Made by a program: the position numbers and the translations under genes. Shown here in pieces: positions 1 to 10,730 of a stretch of 64,000 nt of DNA (positions are counted from its first letter, which is position 1; each line of letters starts with the position of its first letter). A model generated the notes under the pieces. That model did not search any database. It was given only the letters and a program-made list of their open reading frames with translations, and was not told the DNA's origin. Origin of the DNA: Pseudomonas sp. B6002 (lineage in GTDB: Bacteria > Pseudomonadota > Gammaproteobacteria > Pseudomonadales > Pseudomonadaceae); assembly GCF_013385985.1 (NCBI RefSeq), contig NZ_JACAOY010000004.1:523129-587128 (forward strand). Direction: 5' to 3'.

Positions 1-127
1 GCGCGCCCAGGCCACCGAGGCCGATGATCAGGGCGCGGCCGTTTTTCAGGCGCAACTGGCCGTCGATGTCGACCTGCTGCAACAGGATCTGCCGGCTATA
101 GCGCAACAGCTCCTGATCGGTCAGCAC
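1..127 (-). CDS. moeB: MoeB-type adenylyltransferase (5' part only)
   Basis: Only the first 42 codons are in the window; the gene continues beyond base 1. The GTG start at 127 overlaps the prmC stop codon, so it is translationally coupled to prmC. The N-terminus reads LTDQELLRYSRQILL and then the nucleotide-binding glycine motif GLGGLG at about residues 37-42, typical of the ThiF/MoeB/HesA family that adenylates the C-terminal glycine of MoaD in molybdopterin synthesis. Position downstream of prmC is the usual one in Pseudomonas. A ThiF-like relative cannot be excluded from 42 residues. Confidence 0.8.
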   Translation of the reverse strand, partial: MLTDQELLRYSRQILLQQVDIDGQLRLKNGRALIIGLGGLGA

Positions 128-951
128 GGGCGGCGCCCCAGGGTGATGCGTTCGTGGCTGCCGAGGTCGATACGGCTGTGGACCTCCTCAAAGCCTTCAC
201 CCGACAACAGGTCACGCACGGCCGCAGCCTGGTCATAACCGTGTTCGAGCAACAACCAGCCACCGGCATTCAGGTGCGCTGGCGACTGCGCGATGATCAA
301 ACGCAGGTCGTCCAGGCCGTCATGGCCCGCGACCAGTGCACTGGCCGGCTCAAAGCGCACATCGCCCGCCACCAGGTGCGGGTCGTTGGCGGCAATGTAC
401 GGCGGGTTGCTGATGATCAGGTCGTAAGTACGGCCTTGCAGGGCACTGAACCAATGGCTGTTCAGCACCGTCGCGTTATTGAGGTGCAGCCGCTGGCGGT
501 TGCGCTCGGCGAGGGCCACGGCTTCGAGCACGCGGTCGACCGCCGTTACCTGCCAGGCCGGACGCTCGCTGGCCAGGGCCAGGGCGATGGCGCCACTGCC
601 GGTGCCCAGGTCAAGAACGTGGGTGGGCGTGGCCGGCAACAATTCCAGTGCCGCTTCCACCAGCAATTCGGTGTCCGGGCGCGGGATCAGGGTGTGGGGC
701 GCGACTTCCAGGTCGAGCTTCCAGAAACCTTGCTGGCCGAGAATATAGGCCACCGGCTCACCACCACGGCGGCGCTGCAGGTAACCGGCGAAGGTCAAGG
801 CATCTTCGCTGCTGACGATTTTTTCCGGCCAGGTGTGCAGATAGCTGCGAGGCTTGCCCAGGGCGGCGGCCAGCAACAACTCGGCATCCAGGCGCGCGGT
901 AGGCGAGTCTGGCAGGTCGGCGGCGCGCAACAGGCTGGCGATGATGGTCAT
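121..951 (-). CDS. prmC: Peptide chain release factor N5-glutamine methyltransferase PrmC
   Basis: 276 residues, normal length. It methylates the glutamine of the GGQ motif of release factors RF1 and RF2 using S-adenosylmethionine. Visible motifs are the N-terminal GEPVAYILG (about 64-72), the SAM-binding DLGTGSG (114-120) and the catalytic NPPY (182-185) that holds the substrate glutamine. The gene begins directly after the stop codon of prfA, which encodes its substrate RF1, and its stop overlaps the moeB start, so the four leftward genes hemA-prfA-prmC-moeB look like one operon. Confidence 0.96.
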   Translation of the reverse strand: MTIIASLLRAADLPDSPTARLDAELLLAAALGKPRSYLHTWPEKIVSSEDALTFAGYLQRRRGGEPVAYILGQQGFWKLDLEVAPHTLIPRPDTELLVEAALELLPATPTHVLDLGTGSGAIALALASERPAWQVTAVDRVLEAVALAERNRQRLHLNNATVLNSHWFSALQGRTYDLIISNPPYIAANDPHLVAGDVRFEPASALVAGHDGLDDLRLIIAQSPAHLNAGGWLLLEHGYDQAAAVRDLLSGEGFEEVHSRIDLGSHERITLGRRPC

Positions 952-2034
952 TTATTCACCGATCGCTGCGAGTTGGTCGGCCTGGTATTCGGCGAGCAAC
1001 GGCTCGATCACCGCTTCGACGCCACCGGCGAGGATCTCGTCCAGGGAATAAAGGGTGAGGTTGACCCGGTGGTCGGTGACCCGGCCTTGGGCAAAGTTGT
1101 AGGTACGGATGCGTTCGGAGCGGTCGCCCGAACCCACCAGCAACTTGCGCTCGCTGGCAATCGCATTGGCGGCGGCGCTGGTCTGCTGGTCATTGAGTTT
1201 GGCCGACAACCACGACATCGCCCGCGCACGGTTCTTGTGCTGGGAACGTTCTTCCTGGCACTCCACCACAATGCCCGACGGCAAGTGAGTGATGCGGATG
1301 GCGGAGTCGGTCTTGTTCACGTGCTGACCACCGGCGCCCGACGAGCGGTAAGTGTCGATGCGCAGGTCGGCCGGGTTGATCTCGATGGCTTCCTGTTCAT
1401 CCGGCTCGGGCAACACGGCCACGGTACACGCGGAGGTGTGGATGCGGCCCTGGGATTCAGTCGCCGGCACACGCTGTACGCGGTGTGCGCCGGATTCGAA
1501 CTTCAGCTTGCCGTAGACGTTGTCGCCCTCGACCCGCGCGATGACTTCTTTATAGCCGCCGTGCTCACCCTCGTTTTCCGAGAGGATTTCCACGCGCCAG
1601 CCGCGACGCTCGGCGTAACGCGAATACATGCGGAACAGGTCGCCGGAGAAAATCGCCGCCTCGTCACCACCGGTGCCGGCGCGAATTTCGAGGAACACGT
1701 TGCGCCCGTCGTTAGGGTCCTTGGGCAACAGCATGCGCTGCAGGTCGCCTTCCAGCTCGGCGAGTTTTTCCTTGGCCTCGCGGACTTCTTCCACGGCCAT
1801 TTCGCGCATGTCCGGGTCGCTGTCCTTGAGCAGCGCCTGGGCGCCTTCGAGGTCGGCCTGCACTTTCAGCAGGTTTTTGTAAGTGGCGACAACCGGTTCG
1901 ACTTCGGCGTATTCCTTGGAATAGGCGCGGAACTTGGTCTGATCGGCAATGACTTCGCCGTCGCCGAGCAAGGCGGTCAGTTCTTCGAAACGGTCCTGGA
2001 GCACGTCCAGTTTATTGAGCAGTGACGCTTTCAT
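952..2034 (-). CDS. prfA: Peptide chain release factor 1 (RF1)
   Basis: 360 residues, the standard RF1 length. Recognises UAA and UAG stop codons and triggers peptidyl-tRNA hydrolysis. The stop-codon reading tripeptide PAT is at 190-192 (PxT type of RF1, against SPF in RF2). The catalytic GGQ is at 235-237 within [12 protein letters not shown]. Its ATG overlaps the hemA stop by four bases (ATGA), and prmC, which modifies the GGQ glutamine, follows without a gap. Confidence 0.98.
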   Translation of the reverse strand: MKASLLNKLDVLQDRFEELTALLGDGEVIADQTKFRAYSKEYAEVEPVVATYKNLLKVQADLEGAQALLKDSDPDMREMAVEEVREAKEKLAELEGDLQRMLLPKDPNDGRNVFLEIRAGTGGDEAAIFSGDLFRMYSRYAERRGWRVEILSENEGEHGGYKEVIARVEGDNVYGKLKFESGAHRVQRVPATESQGRIHTSACTVAVLPEPDEQEAIEINPADLRIDTYRSSGAGGQHVNKTDSAIRITHLPSGIVVECQEERSQHKNRARAMSWLSAKLNDQQTSAAANAIASERKLLVGSGDRSERIRTYNFAQGRVTDHRVNLTLYSLDEILAGGVEAVIEPLLAEYQADQLAAIGE

Positions 2035-3320
2035 TGCGGTTTTTTATCCGAAGAGCTATCTGACGCGCCCTCACCGAGGGCAAAGAGTTCCTGGGCCATG
2101 GCCAGCGCATCGAGGCGGCCTTCGGCGGTAAGCTTTTTCAACTGTACGCTGGGGGCGTGGAGCAACTTGTTGGTCAAGCCACGGGCCAGCTGCATCAACA
2201 CCTCTTCGGCGCTGCTGCCGTTGGCCAGCAAGCGCTGGGCCTTGCTCAACTCCTCGTCGCGCAGGCGTTCGCCCTGCTGACGATACGCCTTGAGCACGTC
2301 CACCGCCGCCAGTTCACGCAGGCGCACCATGAAGTCTTCGGCGCCGGTGCTGACCATTTCCTCGGCGGCCTGGGCAGCGCCCTGGCGGCTCTTGAGGTTT
2401 TCGGCGACCACCTCGTGCAGGTCGTCGACGCTGTAGAGGTAAACGTCGTCCAACTCGCCGACTTCTGGCTCGATATCCCGGGGAACGGCAATGTCCACCA
2501 TGAAGATCGGTTTGTGCTTGCGCAGCTTCAGCGCACTCTCCACCGCGCCTTTGCCCAGGATCGGCAACTGGCTGGCGGTGGAGCTGATCACGATATCGCT
2601 GCGCACCAGCTCGGCCGGGATGTCCGACAGCAACACCGCATGGGCACCGAACTGTTCGGCCAGGATGCTCGCGCGCTCCAATGTACGGTTGGCGACCACG
2701 ATGCGCTTCACACCCAGGTCATGCAGGTGACGGGCGACCAGGGTGATGGTTTCACCGGCGCCGATCAGCAGGGCCTGGCTGCGCTGCAGGTCGCTGAAAA
2801 TCTGTTTGGCCAGGCTGACGGCGGCAAACGCCACGGACACCGGGTTCTCACCGATGGCGGTGTCGGTGCGCACTTGCTTGGCGGAATTGAATGTGGCCTG
2901 GAACAGGCGGCCCAGCAACGGCCCCACGGTACCGGCCTCACGGGCCACGGCGTAGGCGGATTTCATCTGGCCCAGGATCTGCGGTTCGCCCAGCACCAGC
3001 GAGTCGAGCCCTGCGGCGACGCGCATCATGTGACGAACTGCCGCATCTTCTTCGTGCACATAAGCGCTGGCGCGCAGGTCGTCGAGGCTCAAATGGTGAT
3101 AATCGGCCAGCCAGCGCAGCACCCCATCCGCTGAAAGATGTTCCTGCTCTATATAAAGCTCGCTGCGATTGCAGGTCGAAAGGATCGCAGCTTCGCGGCT
3201 GTCGGTGAGCCGGCAGAGCTGCTGCAAGGCCTCAACCAACTGCTCTGGCGTGAACGCAACGCGCTCGCGCACGTCTACGGTAGCAGTCTTGTGGTTAATA
3301 CCGAGTGCGAGGAAGGCCAT
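2031..3320 (-). CDS. hemA: Glutamyl-tRNA reductase
   Basis: 429 residues. Reduces glutamyl-tRNA(Glu) to glutamate-1-semialdehyde, the first committed step of C5-pathway haem synthesis. The active-site cysteine is Cys50 in STCNRSE, the N-terminal GINHKTA motif is present, and an NADPH-binding segment (LLIGAGE) begins near residue 189. The C-terminal dimerisation helices are complete. First gene of the leftward operon and divergent from the TPR lipoprotein gene at 3503, so promoters for both directions should lie in 3321-3502. Confidence 0.97.
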   Translation of the reverse strand: MAFLALGINHKTATVDVRERVAFTPEQLVEALQQLCRLTDSREAAILSTCNRSELYIEQEHLSADGVLRWLADYHHLSLDDLRASAYVHEEDAAVRHMMRVAAGLDSLVLGEPQILGQMKSAYAVAREAGTVGPLLGRLFQATFNSAKQVRTDTAIGENPVSVAFAAVSLAKQIFSDLQRSQALLIGAGETITLVARHLHDLGVKRIVVANRTLERASILAEQFGAHAVLLSDIPAELVRSDIVISSTASQLPILGKGAVESALKLRKHKPIFMVDIAVPRDIEPEVGELDDVYLYSVDDLHEVVAENLKSRQGAAQAAEEMVSTGAEDFMVRLRELAAVDVLKAYRQQGERLRDEELSKAQRLLANGSSAEEVLMQLARGLTNKLLHAPSVQLKKLTAEGRLDALAMAQELFALGEGASDSSSDKKPQ

Positions 3321-3502
3321 TCAATATCGCTGATGATGTCGGGAAGCCGACAATTGTCCTACTTCGAATGATTCAGAACAACCACCGTAGGCTATTGTCC
3401 TAATGCCTTGTGTCTATAAAGGCACCAACTGAGACTCGGTTATGTTTGGCCGAAGGCTTGTGTCATGATGATCCGACCGCAGGTTAGTCGTCCTCTTCCT
3501 AT

Positions 3503-5227
3503 ATGAATAGATCTTCCGCGTTGCTCCTTGCTTTTGTCTTCCTCAGCGGCTGCCAGGCCTTGGCCCCCGTGTCGCCGGACGGTACGCCGCCGGTCGAAGA
3601 CAGCACCCCCGCCCCTGAAAAGCCCAAGGTTTATTCCTCGTTCAAGGAAGAAACGATCTACAGCCTGCTGACCGCGGAACTCGCCGGCCAGCGCAATCGT
3701 TTCGATATTGCCCTGGATAACTACGTGACCCAGGCCATCAATACCCAGGACCCGGGCATTTCGGAGCGCGCGTTTCGCATTGCCGAATACCTGGGAGCCG
3801 ACCAGGCCGCGCTGGATACCTCGCTGATCTGGTCAAAAAACGCCCCGGACGACCTGGAAGCGCAGCGGGCGGCGGCGGTACAACTGGCACGTGCCGGGCG
3901 GTATGACGACTCCATGGTCTATATGGAGAAAGTCCTGCAGGGCAAGGGCGACACCCATTTCGATTTCCTCGCGCTGTCGGCCGCCGACACTGACCAGGAC
4001 ACACGCAATGGCCTGATGAAGAGTTTCGACCGCCTGCTGCAAAAGCATCCGAAGAACAGCCAGCTGATTTTCGGCAAAGCATTGCTGCTGCAACAGGATG
4101 ACGAGGCCGACGCAGCACTGAAACTGTTGGAGCAGAACCCGCCGGAAGACGGCGAGATCGCGCCGATCCTGCTGCGTGCTCGCCTGCTGCAGAACCTCAA
4201 TCGCGGCAAGGAAGCGGTGCCACTGCTGGAAAAAAGCATCAAGAAGTACCCCGATGACAAACGCCTGCGCCTGACGTACGCGCGCACGCTGGTCGAGCAG
4301 GACCGCATGGAGGACGCCAAAGTGCAGTTCGCCAACCTGGTCCAGCAATACCCGGACGACGACGAGCTGCGCTATTCCCTGGCACTGGTGTGCCTGGAAG
4401 CCAAGGCCTGGGACGAGGCCAAGGGGTACCTGGAAGAGTTGATCCAACGCGAAAGCCATGTGGACTCGGCGCACCTGAACCTCGGTCGTATCGCTGAAGA
4501 GCGTAATGACCCGCAGGCGGCCTTGCTCGAATACGCCCAGGTCGGCCCCGGCAATGACTATCTGCCGGCCCAGTTGCGTCAAGCCGACATTTTGATGAGC
4601 AACGGCCGCACCGACGAGGCGGAAAAACGCCTGGCCGCTGCACGCGATGCCGAACCGGATTACGCGATTCAGCTGTACCTGATCCAGGCCGAAACGTTGT
4701 CGGCCAATAATCAGGGCGAACGCGCCTGGAAATTGCTGCAACAAGCCTTGCTGCAATACCCGGACGATTTGAACCTGCTCTATACCCGTGCCATGCAGGC
4801 GGAAAAGCGCAATGACCTGGCGCAGATGGAAAAAGACCTGCGCCTGATCATCAAGCGCGACCCGGACAACGCCATGGCGCTCAATGCCCTGGGCTACACG
4901 CTGTCGGATCGCACGACGCGCTACGACGAAGCCAAGGTGCTGATCGAACAAGCCCACAAGCTGAACCCGGAAGACCCGGCCGTGCTCGACAGCCTGGGCT
5001 GGGTGAATTACCGCCTGGGCAACCTGGATGAAGCCGAACGTTTGCTGCGCCAGGCGCTGGAGCGCTTCCCCGACCAGGAAGTCGCCGCCCACCTGGGCGA
5101 AGTGCTGTGGGCCAACGGCAAGCAGCGCGAAGCACGCCAAATCTGGGAAAAATTCCTCAAGGAACAACCCGAAAGCCCCATCCTGCGCGGCACCATCAAG
5201 CGCTTGACCGGATCCGAGACCCTTTAA
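3503..5227 (+). CDS. TPR-repeat outer-membrane lipoprotein
   Basis: 574 residues. A lipoprotein signal ends in the lipobox LSGC with the acylated cysteine at residue 17, followed by a proline/acid-rich linker. The rest is built of tetratricopeptide-like helical repeats; the clearest have the LGYTL and [15 protein letters not shown] patterns in the last third. It probably acts as a periplasmic-face scaffold in the outer membrane. It sits four bases before lolB, the order known in other Pseudomonas, which suggests a link to envelope biogenesis. No enzymatic motif was seen. No good ribosome binding site precedes the ATG, but the lipobox supports this start. Confidence 0.85.
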   Translation: MNRSSALLLAFVFLSGCQALAPVSPDGTPPVEDSTPAPEKPKVYSSFKEETIYSLLTAELAGQRNRFDIALDNYVTQAINTQDPGISERAFRIAEYLGADQAALDTSLIWSKNAPDDLEAQRAAAVQLARAGRYDDSMVYMEKVLQGKGDTHFDFLALSAADTDQDTRNGLMKSFDRLLQKHPKNSQLIFGKALLLQQDDEADAALKLLEQNPPEDGEIAPILLRARLLQNLNRGKEAVPLLEKSIKKYPDDKRLRLTYARTLVEQDRMEDAKVQFANLVQQYPDDDELRYSLALVCLEAKAWDEAKGYLEELIQRESHVDSAHLNLGRIAEERNDPQAALLEYAQVGPGNDYLPAQLRQADILMSNGRTDEAEKRLAAARDAEPDYAIQLYLIQAETLSANNQGERAWKLLQQALLQYPDDLNLLYTRAMQAEKRNDLAQMEKDLRLIIKRDPDNAMALNALGYTLSDRTTRYDEAKVLIEQAHKLNPEDPAVLDSLGWVNYRLGNLDEAERLLRQALERFPDQEVAAHLGEVLWANGKQREARQIWEKFLKEQPESPILRGTIKRLTGSETL

Positions 5228-5231
5228 GCTT

Positions 5232-5849
5232 ATGTTCTTGCGCCACGTTGTAGTCTTCAGTTTTATCGCCCTGCTCGCCGGTTGCGCGGGCATAGGCAGC
5301 CGTGAATCCGTTGAAGGCCAGGGCAACCCGGCGCAATGGAAACAGCACAAGGACCAGCTCAGCAGCATTGACGGCTGGCAGATCGAAGGCAAGGTCGGGG
5401 TTCGTGCGCCGAAGGATTCCGGCAGCGGCACCTTGTTCTGGCTGCAACGCCAGGACTACTACGACATTCGCCTGTCCGGCCCGCTGGGTCGGGGTGCAGC
5501 ACGCCTGACCGGGCGCCCGGGGCAGGTGAGCCTTGAAGTGGCCAACCAGGGGCGCTACGAAGCGGCCTCGCCGGAAGCGTTGCTGGAAGAACAGATGGGC
5601 TGGAAGTTGCCGGTGTCTCACCTGGTCTGGTGGGTGCGCGGCTTGCCTGCGCCGGATAGCAAAAGTCGCCTTAGCCTCAACGGCGACAGTCGCCTGGCTA
5701 CCCTGGAGCAGGATGGCTGGCAGGTCGAATACCTGAGCTACGTCGAGCAAGGCGGTTACTGGCTGCCCGAGCGTATCAAGCTGCATGGTACTGACCTTGA
5801 CGTCACGCTGGTGATCAAGGACTGGCAACCACGCAAGCTGGGGCAATAA
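5232..5849 (+). CDS. lolB: Outer-membrane lipoprotein receptor LolB
   Basis: 205 residues, normal for LolB. Accepts lipoproteins from the periplasmic carrier LolA and inserts them in the outer membrane. It is itself a lipoprotein: the hydrophobic signal ends in LLAGC with Cys18. The body has the LolB pattern [11 protein letters not shown] and then a long beta-strand-rich region with [14 protein letters not shown]. It lies between the TPR lipoprotein gene and ispE with almost no spacing, the usual Pseudomonas order. Confidence 0.93.
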   Translation: MFLRHVVVFSFIALLAGCAGIGSRESVEGQGNPAQWKQHKDQLSSIDGWQIEGKVGVRAPKDSGSGTLFWLQRQDYYDIRLSGPLGRGAARLTGRPGQVSLEVANQGRYEAASPEALLEEQMGWKLPVSHLVWWVRGLPAPDSKSRLSLNGDSRLATLEQDGWQVEYLSYVEQGGYWLPERIKLHGTDLDVTLVIKDWQPRKLGQ

Positions 5850-5850
5850 C

Positions 5851-6702
5851 GTGACTGTAGAACGCCTGACCCTGCCCTCCCCCGCAAAACTCAATTTGAT
5901 GCTGCACATTCTGGGTCGCCGTGAAGACGGCTACCACGAGTTGCAGACGCTGTTTCAGTTTCTCGACTACGGCGATGAATTGACCTTCGCCGTGCGCGAC
6001 GACGGCGTCATCAAGCTGCACACCGAATTCGAAGGCGTGCCTCACGACAGTAATCTGATTGTGAGGGCGGCGAAAAAACTTCAGGCGCAATCCGGTTGCG
6101 CCCTCGGTATCGACATCTGGATCGATAAAATCTTGCCCATGGGCGGTGGCATCGGTGGTGGCAGCTCGAATGCCGCGACCACCTTGCTGGGTCTGAACCA
6201 TCTGTGGAAGCTGGGCTGGGACGCTGATCGCCTTGCGGCGCTGGGCCTTACGCTAGGGGCGGACGTCCCGGTTTTCGTGCGTGGGCACGCGGCTTTCGCC
6301 GAGGGCGTTGGGGAGAAACTCACCCCCGAATACCCCGAAGAGCCTTGGTATGTCGTGCTTGTGCCGCAAGTCTCTGTAAGTACAGCAGAAATTTTTTCAG
6401 ATCCGTTGTTGACACGTAACTCTTCTCCCATTAAAGTGCGCCCCGTTCCCAAGGGAAACAGTCGAAATGACTGCTTACCGGTTGTAGCAAGGCGTTATCC
6501 AGAGGTACGTAACGCATTGAATTTGTTAGGTAAATTTACCGAAGCAAAATTAACCGGAACTGGAAGTTGTGTGTTTGGGGGCTTCCCAAGCAAAGCTGAA
6601 GCTGATAAAGTCTCGGCCCTTCTTACAGAGACCCTTACAGGGTTTGTAGCAAAGGGAAGCAACGTTTCGATGTTGCATCGCAAGCTGCAAAGTCTGCTCT
6701 AA
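5851..6702 (+). CDS. ispE: 4-diphosphocytidyl-2-C-methyl-D-erythritol kinase
   Basis: 283 residues, GHMP kinase family. Phosphorylates CDP-methylerythritol in the MEP pathway of isoprenoid synthesis. The N-terminal [10 protein letters not shown] substrate motif and the glycine-rich ATP loop [15 protein letters not shown] (about 92-106) are both present. GTG start one base after the lolB stop, so translation is likely coupled. The last third of the gene is less GC-rich than the first part. Followed by tRNA-Gln and prs, the conserved gammaproteobacterial order. Confidence 0.96.
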   Translation: MTVERLTLPSPAKLNLMLHILGRREDGYHELQTLFQFLDYGDELTFAVRDDGVIKLHTEFEGVPHDSNLIVRAAKKLQAQSGCALGIDIWIDKILPMGGGIGGGSSNAATTLLGLNHLWKLGWDADRLAALGLTLGADVPVFVRGHAAFAEGVGEKLTPEYPEEPWYVVLVPQVSVSTAEIFSDPLLTRNSSPIKVRPVPKGNSRNDCLPVVARRYPEVRNALNLLGKFTEAKLTGTGSCVFGGFPSKAEADKVSALLTETLTGFVAKGSNVSMLHRKLQSLL

Positions 6703-6739
6703 AAGGAACCGAGTGTTAGGCACTCGTTGCAACAGATAC

Positions 6740-6814
6740 AGGGGCGTCGCCAAGCGGTAAGGCAGCAGGTTTTGATCCTGCCATGCGTTGGTTCGAATCC
6801 AGCCGCCCCTGCCA
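6740..6814 (+). tRNA. tRNA-Gln (anticodon TTG)
   Basis: 75 bases including an encoded CCA. The acceptor stem AGGGGCG pairs with CGCCCCT at 6804-6810, the discriminator is G and CCA is at 6812-6814. The anticodon stem GCAGG/CCTGC closes the seven-base loop TTTTGAT with anticodon TTG at 6772-6774. The T-arm contains GGTTCGAATCC. It lies 37 bases after ispE and 46 before prs. Confidence 0.97.
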
Positions 6815-6860
6815 TTTTCTAATACTCATCCAGGTTACCCTCAGCCTCTAGGTACTGCGC

Positions 6861-7802
6861 GTGTCCAAGATGATGGTCTTTACGGGGAATGCTAACCCCG
6901 ATCTGGCTCGGCGTGTCGTACGTCAGCTGCATATCCCTCTCGGTGACATCTCTGTCGGTAAATTCTCCGACGGCGAAATTACAGCCGAGATCAATGAAAA
7001 CGTCCGCGGTAAAGATGTCTTCATTATTCAGCCGACCTGCGCTCCGACCAACGATAACCTGATGGAACTCGTCGTGATGGCTGATGCCTTCCGCCGCTCC
7101 TCAGCGACTCGAATCACAGCTGTAATCCCTTACTTTGGTTATGCCCGTCAGGATCGCCGTCCGCGTTCCGCACGTGTGGCTATCAGCGCGAAAGTCGTTG
7201 CTGACATGCTGACCGTGGTAGGTATCGACCGTGTTCTCACGGTTGACCTGCACGCTGACCAAATCCAGGGATTCTTCGATATTCCGGTAGATAACATCTA
7301 CGGCTCCCCAGTATTGGTGGATGACATCGAAGACCAGCGCTTTGAAAACCTGATGATCGTGTCCCCGGACATTGGTGGCGTCGTGCGTGCACGGGCTGTT
7401 GCCAAATCCCTGGGCGTGGACCTCGGGATCATCGACAAACGCCGTGAAAAAGCCAATCACTCTGAAGTGATGCATATCATCGGTGATGTCGAAGGGCGTA
7501 CCTGTATTCTGGTTGATGACATGGTCGACACCGCCGGCACCCTGTGCCACGCGGCAAAAGCCTTGAAAGAGCACGGTGCAGCAAAAGTCTTCGCCTACTG
7601 CACACACCCTGTGCTGTCGGGCCGAGCGATCGAGAACATCGAGAACTCCATGCTGGACGAACTGGTGGTGACCAACACCATCCCGTTGTCCGCAGCCGCT
7701 CAAGCCTGTTCGCGTATCCGTCAACTGGATATCGCACCGGTAGTTGCCGAGGCGGTCCGCCGCATCAGCAATGAAGAATCGATCAGCGCGATGTTCCGTT
7801 AA
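6861..7802 (+). CDS. prs: Ribose-phosphate pyrophosphokinase (PRPP synthetase)
   Basis: 313 residues, class I PRPP synthetase length. Makes 5-phosphoribosyl-1-pyrophosphate from ribose-5-phosphate and ATP for nucleotide, histidine and tryptophan synthesis. Visible are the flexible-loop region [16 protein letters not shown], the metal-site [12 protein letters not shown] and the PRPP-binding loop [10 protein letters not shown] near residues 218-227. GTG start chosen because [10 protein letters not shown] aligns with the usual N-terminus. A strong terminator follows at 7839. Confidence 0.97.
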   Translation: MSKMMVFTGNANPDLARRVVRQLHIPLGDISVGKFSDGEITAEINENVRGKDVFIIQPTCAPTNDNLMELVVMADAFRRSSATRITAVIPYFGYARQDRRPRSARVAISAKVVADMLTVVGIDRVLTVDLHADQIQGFFDIPVDNIYGSPVLVDDIEDQRFENLMIVSPDIGGVVRARAVAKSLGVDLGIIDKRREKANHSEVMHIIGDVEGRTCILVDDMVDTAGTLCHAAKALKEHGAAKVFAYCTHPVLSGRAIENIENSMLDELVVTNTIPLSAAAQACSRIRQLDIAPVVAEAVRRISNEESISAMFR

Positions 7803-7838
7803 GGGTCAAACCTTCGGTACACCTCACTGACGAAAAGC

Positions 7839-7876
7839 GCCCCGCCCCAGCATTCTGTTGGGGCGGGGCTTTTTTG
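7839..7876 (+). terminator. Rho-independent terminator after prs
   Basis: Perfect 11-bp GC-rich stem (GCCCCGCCCCA at 7839-7849 with TGGGGCGGGGC at 7859-7869), nine-base loop, then six T. Separates prs from rplY. Confidence 0.93.
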
Positions 7877-7939
7877 CCCATGTCGAGTACGGCGCTGGTC
7901 GCAAACGCCCCTCGATGATGGCTATTTTGGAGATACAAA

Positions 7940-8536
7940 ATGACTGACTTTACTCTGAACGCCCAAGCGCGTACTGACCTGGGGAAAGGTGCGAGCCGCC
8001 GCCTGCGTCACGCCGCCAACATCCCAGCCGTTGTTTACGGTGGTAACAAGCCTGCTGAGTCCGTGACCATCCTGGCCAAGGAAATCGCCAAGCTGTTCGA
8101 AAACGAAGCTGCCTACAGCCACGTTATCGAGCTGAACGTCGACGGCACCAAGCAGAACGTCATCGTTAAAGCGATGCAGCGCCACCCGTCCAAGCAGTTC
8201 ATCATGCACGCTGACTTCGTTCGCGTTGTTGCTGGCCAGAAGCTGACCGCTATCGTCCCTGTACACTTCATCGGTGAAGAAGCACCGATCAAGAAAGGCG
8301 GCGAGATTTCTCACGTTGTGAACGAAATCGAAGTGACCTGCCTGCCGAAAGACCTGCCTGAGTTCATCGAAGTCGACCTGTCGGCCGCTGAAGTTGGCGC
8401 CATCATCCACCTGTCCGACCTCAAGGCCCCTAAAGGCGTTGAGTTTGTTGCACTGGCTCACGGTGATGACAAAGCTGTTGCAAACGTACACGCTCCACGC
8501 GTTGCACCAGAAGCTGAAGAAGGCGCTGCAGAGTAA
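7940..8536 (+). CDS. rplY: 50S ribosomal protein L25, long CTC/TL5 form
   Basis: 198 residues. The N-terminal ~95 residues form the L25 domain that binds 5S rRNA ([14 protein letters not shown] near the start). The remainder is the extra C-terminal beta domain of the general-stress protein CTC/TL5 family, so this is the long version rather than the ~94-residue E. coli type. The C-terminus is acidic ([10 protein letters not shown]). The ATG is preceded by GGAG at a good distance. pth follows, the conserved partner. Confidence 0.95.
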   Translation: MTDFTLNAQARTDLGKGASRRLRHAANIPAVVYGGNKPAESVTILAKEIAKLFENEAAYSHVIELNVDGTKQNVIVKAMQRHPSKQFIMHADFVRVVAGQKLTAIVPVHFIGEEAPIKKGGEISHVVNEIEVTCLPKDLPEFIEVDLSAAEVGAIIHLSDLKAPKGVEFVALAHGDDKAVANVHAPRVAPEAEEGAAE

Positions 8537-8703
8537 TTCACTCTGTATTGCCGGAGCTTGAGGAAACATCGCGGACCGGAACGTAGCGAGAAAGCGGGCG
8601 ATAACGCGACGTTTACTCTTGAGTAAATGAGCTACTGTTGTCCACTTTCGCCGCACCAAGATCAGGCGATGTTATCCACAACTCCAAAGGAAGGGCCCCT
8701 GTC

Positions 8704-9288
8704 GTGACTGCCATTAAACTGATCGTTGGCCTGGGAAATCCAGGCGCCGAATACGAACAGACCCGGCATAACGCGGGGGCCCTTTTTGTTGAGCGTATCG
8801 CCCACGCGCAAGGTGTGAACCTTGCGGCCGATCGCAAATATTTTGGCCTGACCGGACGCTTCTCGCATCAGGGTCAGGATGTTCGTCTGCTGATTCCCAC
8901 CACCTACATGAACCGCAGCGGCCAGGCTGTCGCGGCGCTTGCGGGCTTCTTCCGGATAAAGCCTGAAGAAATCCTGGTGGCCCATGACGAACTCGACCTG
9001 CCACCCGGTGTTGCCAAGCTCAAGCTCGGCGGCGGCCATGGTGGGCACAACGGATTGCGCGACATCATCGCGCAGCTGGGTAATCAGAATAATTTCTACC
9101 GTCTGCGGCTTGGCATTGGCCACCCGGGCGTTGCCAGTATGGTTTCAAATTTCGTCCTGGGTCGTGCGCCACGCGCCGAACAGGAAAAACTCGATGCCAG
9201 CATCGACTTTGCCCTCGGCGTGCTGCCGGATATCTTCGCCGGTGAATGGAACCGCGCGATGAAAAACCTGCACAGCCAGAAGGCCTGA
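8704..9288 (+). CDS. pth: Peptidyl-tRNA hydrolase
   Basis: 194 residues from the GTG at 8704. Recycles peptidyl-tRNA released prematurely from ribosomes. Active-site residues are Asn12 and His22 in [16 protein letters not shown], with the substrate-binding [12 protein letters not shown] region further on. The reading frame stays open upstream to 8638, but the extra residues do not look like Pth; the GTG with AAGGA at about 8690 gives the family N-terminus [14 protein letters not shown]. Confidence 0.95.
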   Translation: MTAIKLIVGLGNPGAEYEQTRHNAGALFVERIAHAQGVNLAADRKYFGLTGRFSHQGQDVRLLIPTTYMNRSGQAVAALAGFFRIKPEEILVAHDELDLPPGVAKLKLGGGHGGHNGLRDIIAQLGNQNNFYRLRLGIGHPGVASMVSNFVLGRAPRAEQEKLDASIDFALGVLPDIFAGEWNRAMKNLHSQKA

Positions 9289-9309
9289 CTCTTACCGAGG
9301 GGAAACACC

Positions 9310-10410
9310 ATGGGATTCAATTGCGGCATCGTCGGCCTGCCCAACGTCGGCAAATCCACCCTGTTCAACGCCCTGACCAAGTCCGGTATTGCGGCGGAGA
9401 ACTTCCCCTTCTGCACCATCGAACCCAACAGCGGTATCGTGCCGATGCCGGATCCACGCCTGGACGCCCTGGCGGCCATCGTCAATCCGAAGCGCATCCT
9501 GCCGACCACCATGGAATTCGTCGACATCGCAGGCCTGGTCGCCGGCGCGTCCAAAGGTGAAGGCCTGGGCAACAAGTTCCTGGCCAACATCCGTGAGACC
9601 GATGCCATCGCTCACGTGGTCCGCTGCTTTGAAGACGAGAACGTGATTCACGTCTCCAACAGCGTCGACCCAAAACGCGACATCGAGATCATCGACCTGG
9701 AACTGATCTTCGCCGACCTCGACAGCTGCGAAAAACAACTGCAGAAAGTCGCGCGTAACGCCAAGGGCGGCGACAAGGACGCAGTGGTCCAGAAAGGCCT
9801 GCTGGAGCAACTGATCGCGCACTTCACCGAAGGCAAGCCTGCGCGCAGCCTGATGAAGAACATGGGCGCCGACGAGAAGGCCGTGATCAAGGGCTTCCAC
9901 CTGCTGACCACCAAGCCGGTGATGTACATCGCCAACGTGGCCGAAGACGGCTTCGAGAACAATCCGCTGCTCGACGTGGTCAAGGCCATTGCCGATGAAG
10001 AAGGCGCGATCGTGGTGCCGGTGTGCAACAAAATCGAAGCGGAAATCGCCGAGCTCGAAGACGGCGAAGAAAAGGACATGTTCCTCGAAGCCCTGGGCCT
10101 GGAAGAGCCTGGCCTGAACCGTGTGATCCGCGCCGGTTACGAAATGCTCAACCTGCAGACCTACTTCACCGCCGGTGTGGAAGAAGTCCGTGCATGGACC
10201 GTCAAGGTCGGCGCAACCGCGCCACAAGCTGCCGGCGTAATCCACACCGACTTCGAAAAAGGCTTTATCCGTGCCGAAGTGATCGCATATAACGACTTCA
10301 TTCAGTACAAGGGTGAAGCCGGTGCCAAGGAAGCCGGTAAATGGCGCTTGGAAGGTAAGGACTACATCGTTAAAGATGGCGATGTAATGCACTTCCGCTT
10401 CAACGTATAA
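9310..10410 (+). CDS. ychF: Redox-regulated ATPase YchF (Obg-family)
   Basis: 366 residues, standard length. A P-loop protein of the Obg/OLA1 group that prefers ATP to GTP and binds ribosomes. The P-loop GLPNVGKST lies at about residues 8-16, the switch II region is [18 protein letters not shown], and the altered G4-like segment reads NVAEDG instead of NKxD. A TGS domain closes the C-terminus. It follows pth closely, the usual pair. It marks the left boundary of the T3SS locus. Confidence 0.96.
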   Translation: MGFNCGIVGLPNVGKSTLFNALTKSGIAAENFPFCTIEPNSGIVPMPDPRLDALAAIVNPKRILPTTMEFVDIAGLVAGASKGEGLGNKFLANIRETDAIAHVVRCFEDENVIHVSNSVDPKRDIEIIDLELIFADLDSCEKQLQKVARNAKGGDKDAVVQKGLLEQLIAHFTEGKPARSLMKNMGADEKAVIKGFHLLTTKPVMYIANVAEDGFENNPLLDVVKAIADEEGAIVVPVCNKIEAEIAELEDGEEKDMFLEALGLEEPGLNRVIRAGYEMLNLQTYFTAGVEEVRAWTVKVGATAPQAAGVIHTDFEKGFIRAEVIAYNDFIQYKGEAGAKEAGKWRLEGKDYIVKDGDVMHFRFNV

Positions 10411-10442
10411 GTGCCTTCTGCGGGTTTTCCGCAAACAAAAAG

Positions 10443-10467
10443 CCGATGCATTGCATCGGTTTTTTTG
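10443..10467 (+). terminator. Rho-independent terminator after ychF
   Basis: Stem CCGATG/CATCGG with loop CATTG, then seven T, 32 bases after the ychF stop. It insulates the following T3SS regulator from core transcription. Confidence 0.85.
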
Positions 10468-10730
10468 TGGGCGCTCGCCCCGCAAATAACCGTCAGCACA
10501 GCCATTACGACCATCACTTCAGATTAATCCTGTTTTCTTCCGCGCTTTTTTACGCCCCTCTTACATATACATCTCATCCCTCCGGGAATAACTCTTACTT
10601 TTCTTACAGAATACTGCTCATTCCTCTCTTACAACCTCAACGAGAAACTTGGTAAGTTACCTTTATCGGCTGATATTGACAGAGCATCAGGCCAACAATG
10701 AAGTGACAGCGACAGTGGAGCACCCGCACT
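10468..10730. other. Gene-free leader before the HrpS-like gene
   Basis: No coding region recognised. The stretch is richer in A+T than either flank, with many TTAC and CTTAC runs. It must hold the promoter and leader of the activator gene at 10731. No hrp box or GG-N10-GC sigma-54 site was found by eye. GGAG at about 10714 is the nearest ribosome binding site and is rather distant from the ATG. Confidence 0.4.

Noticed and set aside
154-2025. Long rightward open frame opposite prmC and prfA
   Set aside because: Antisense to two certain genes; high GC keeps the opposite frame open. The same holds for other long frames opposite CDSs.
6711-6725. Hairpin GAGTG/CACTC between ispE and tRNA-Gln
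   Set aside because: Only 5 bp and no T tract; more likely a processing element or chance than a terminator.
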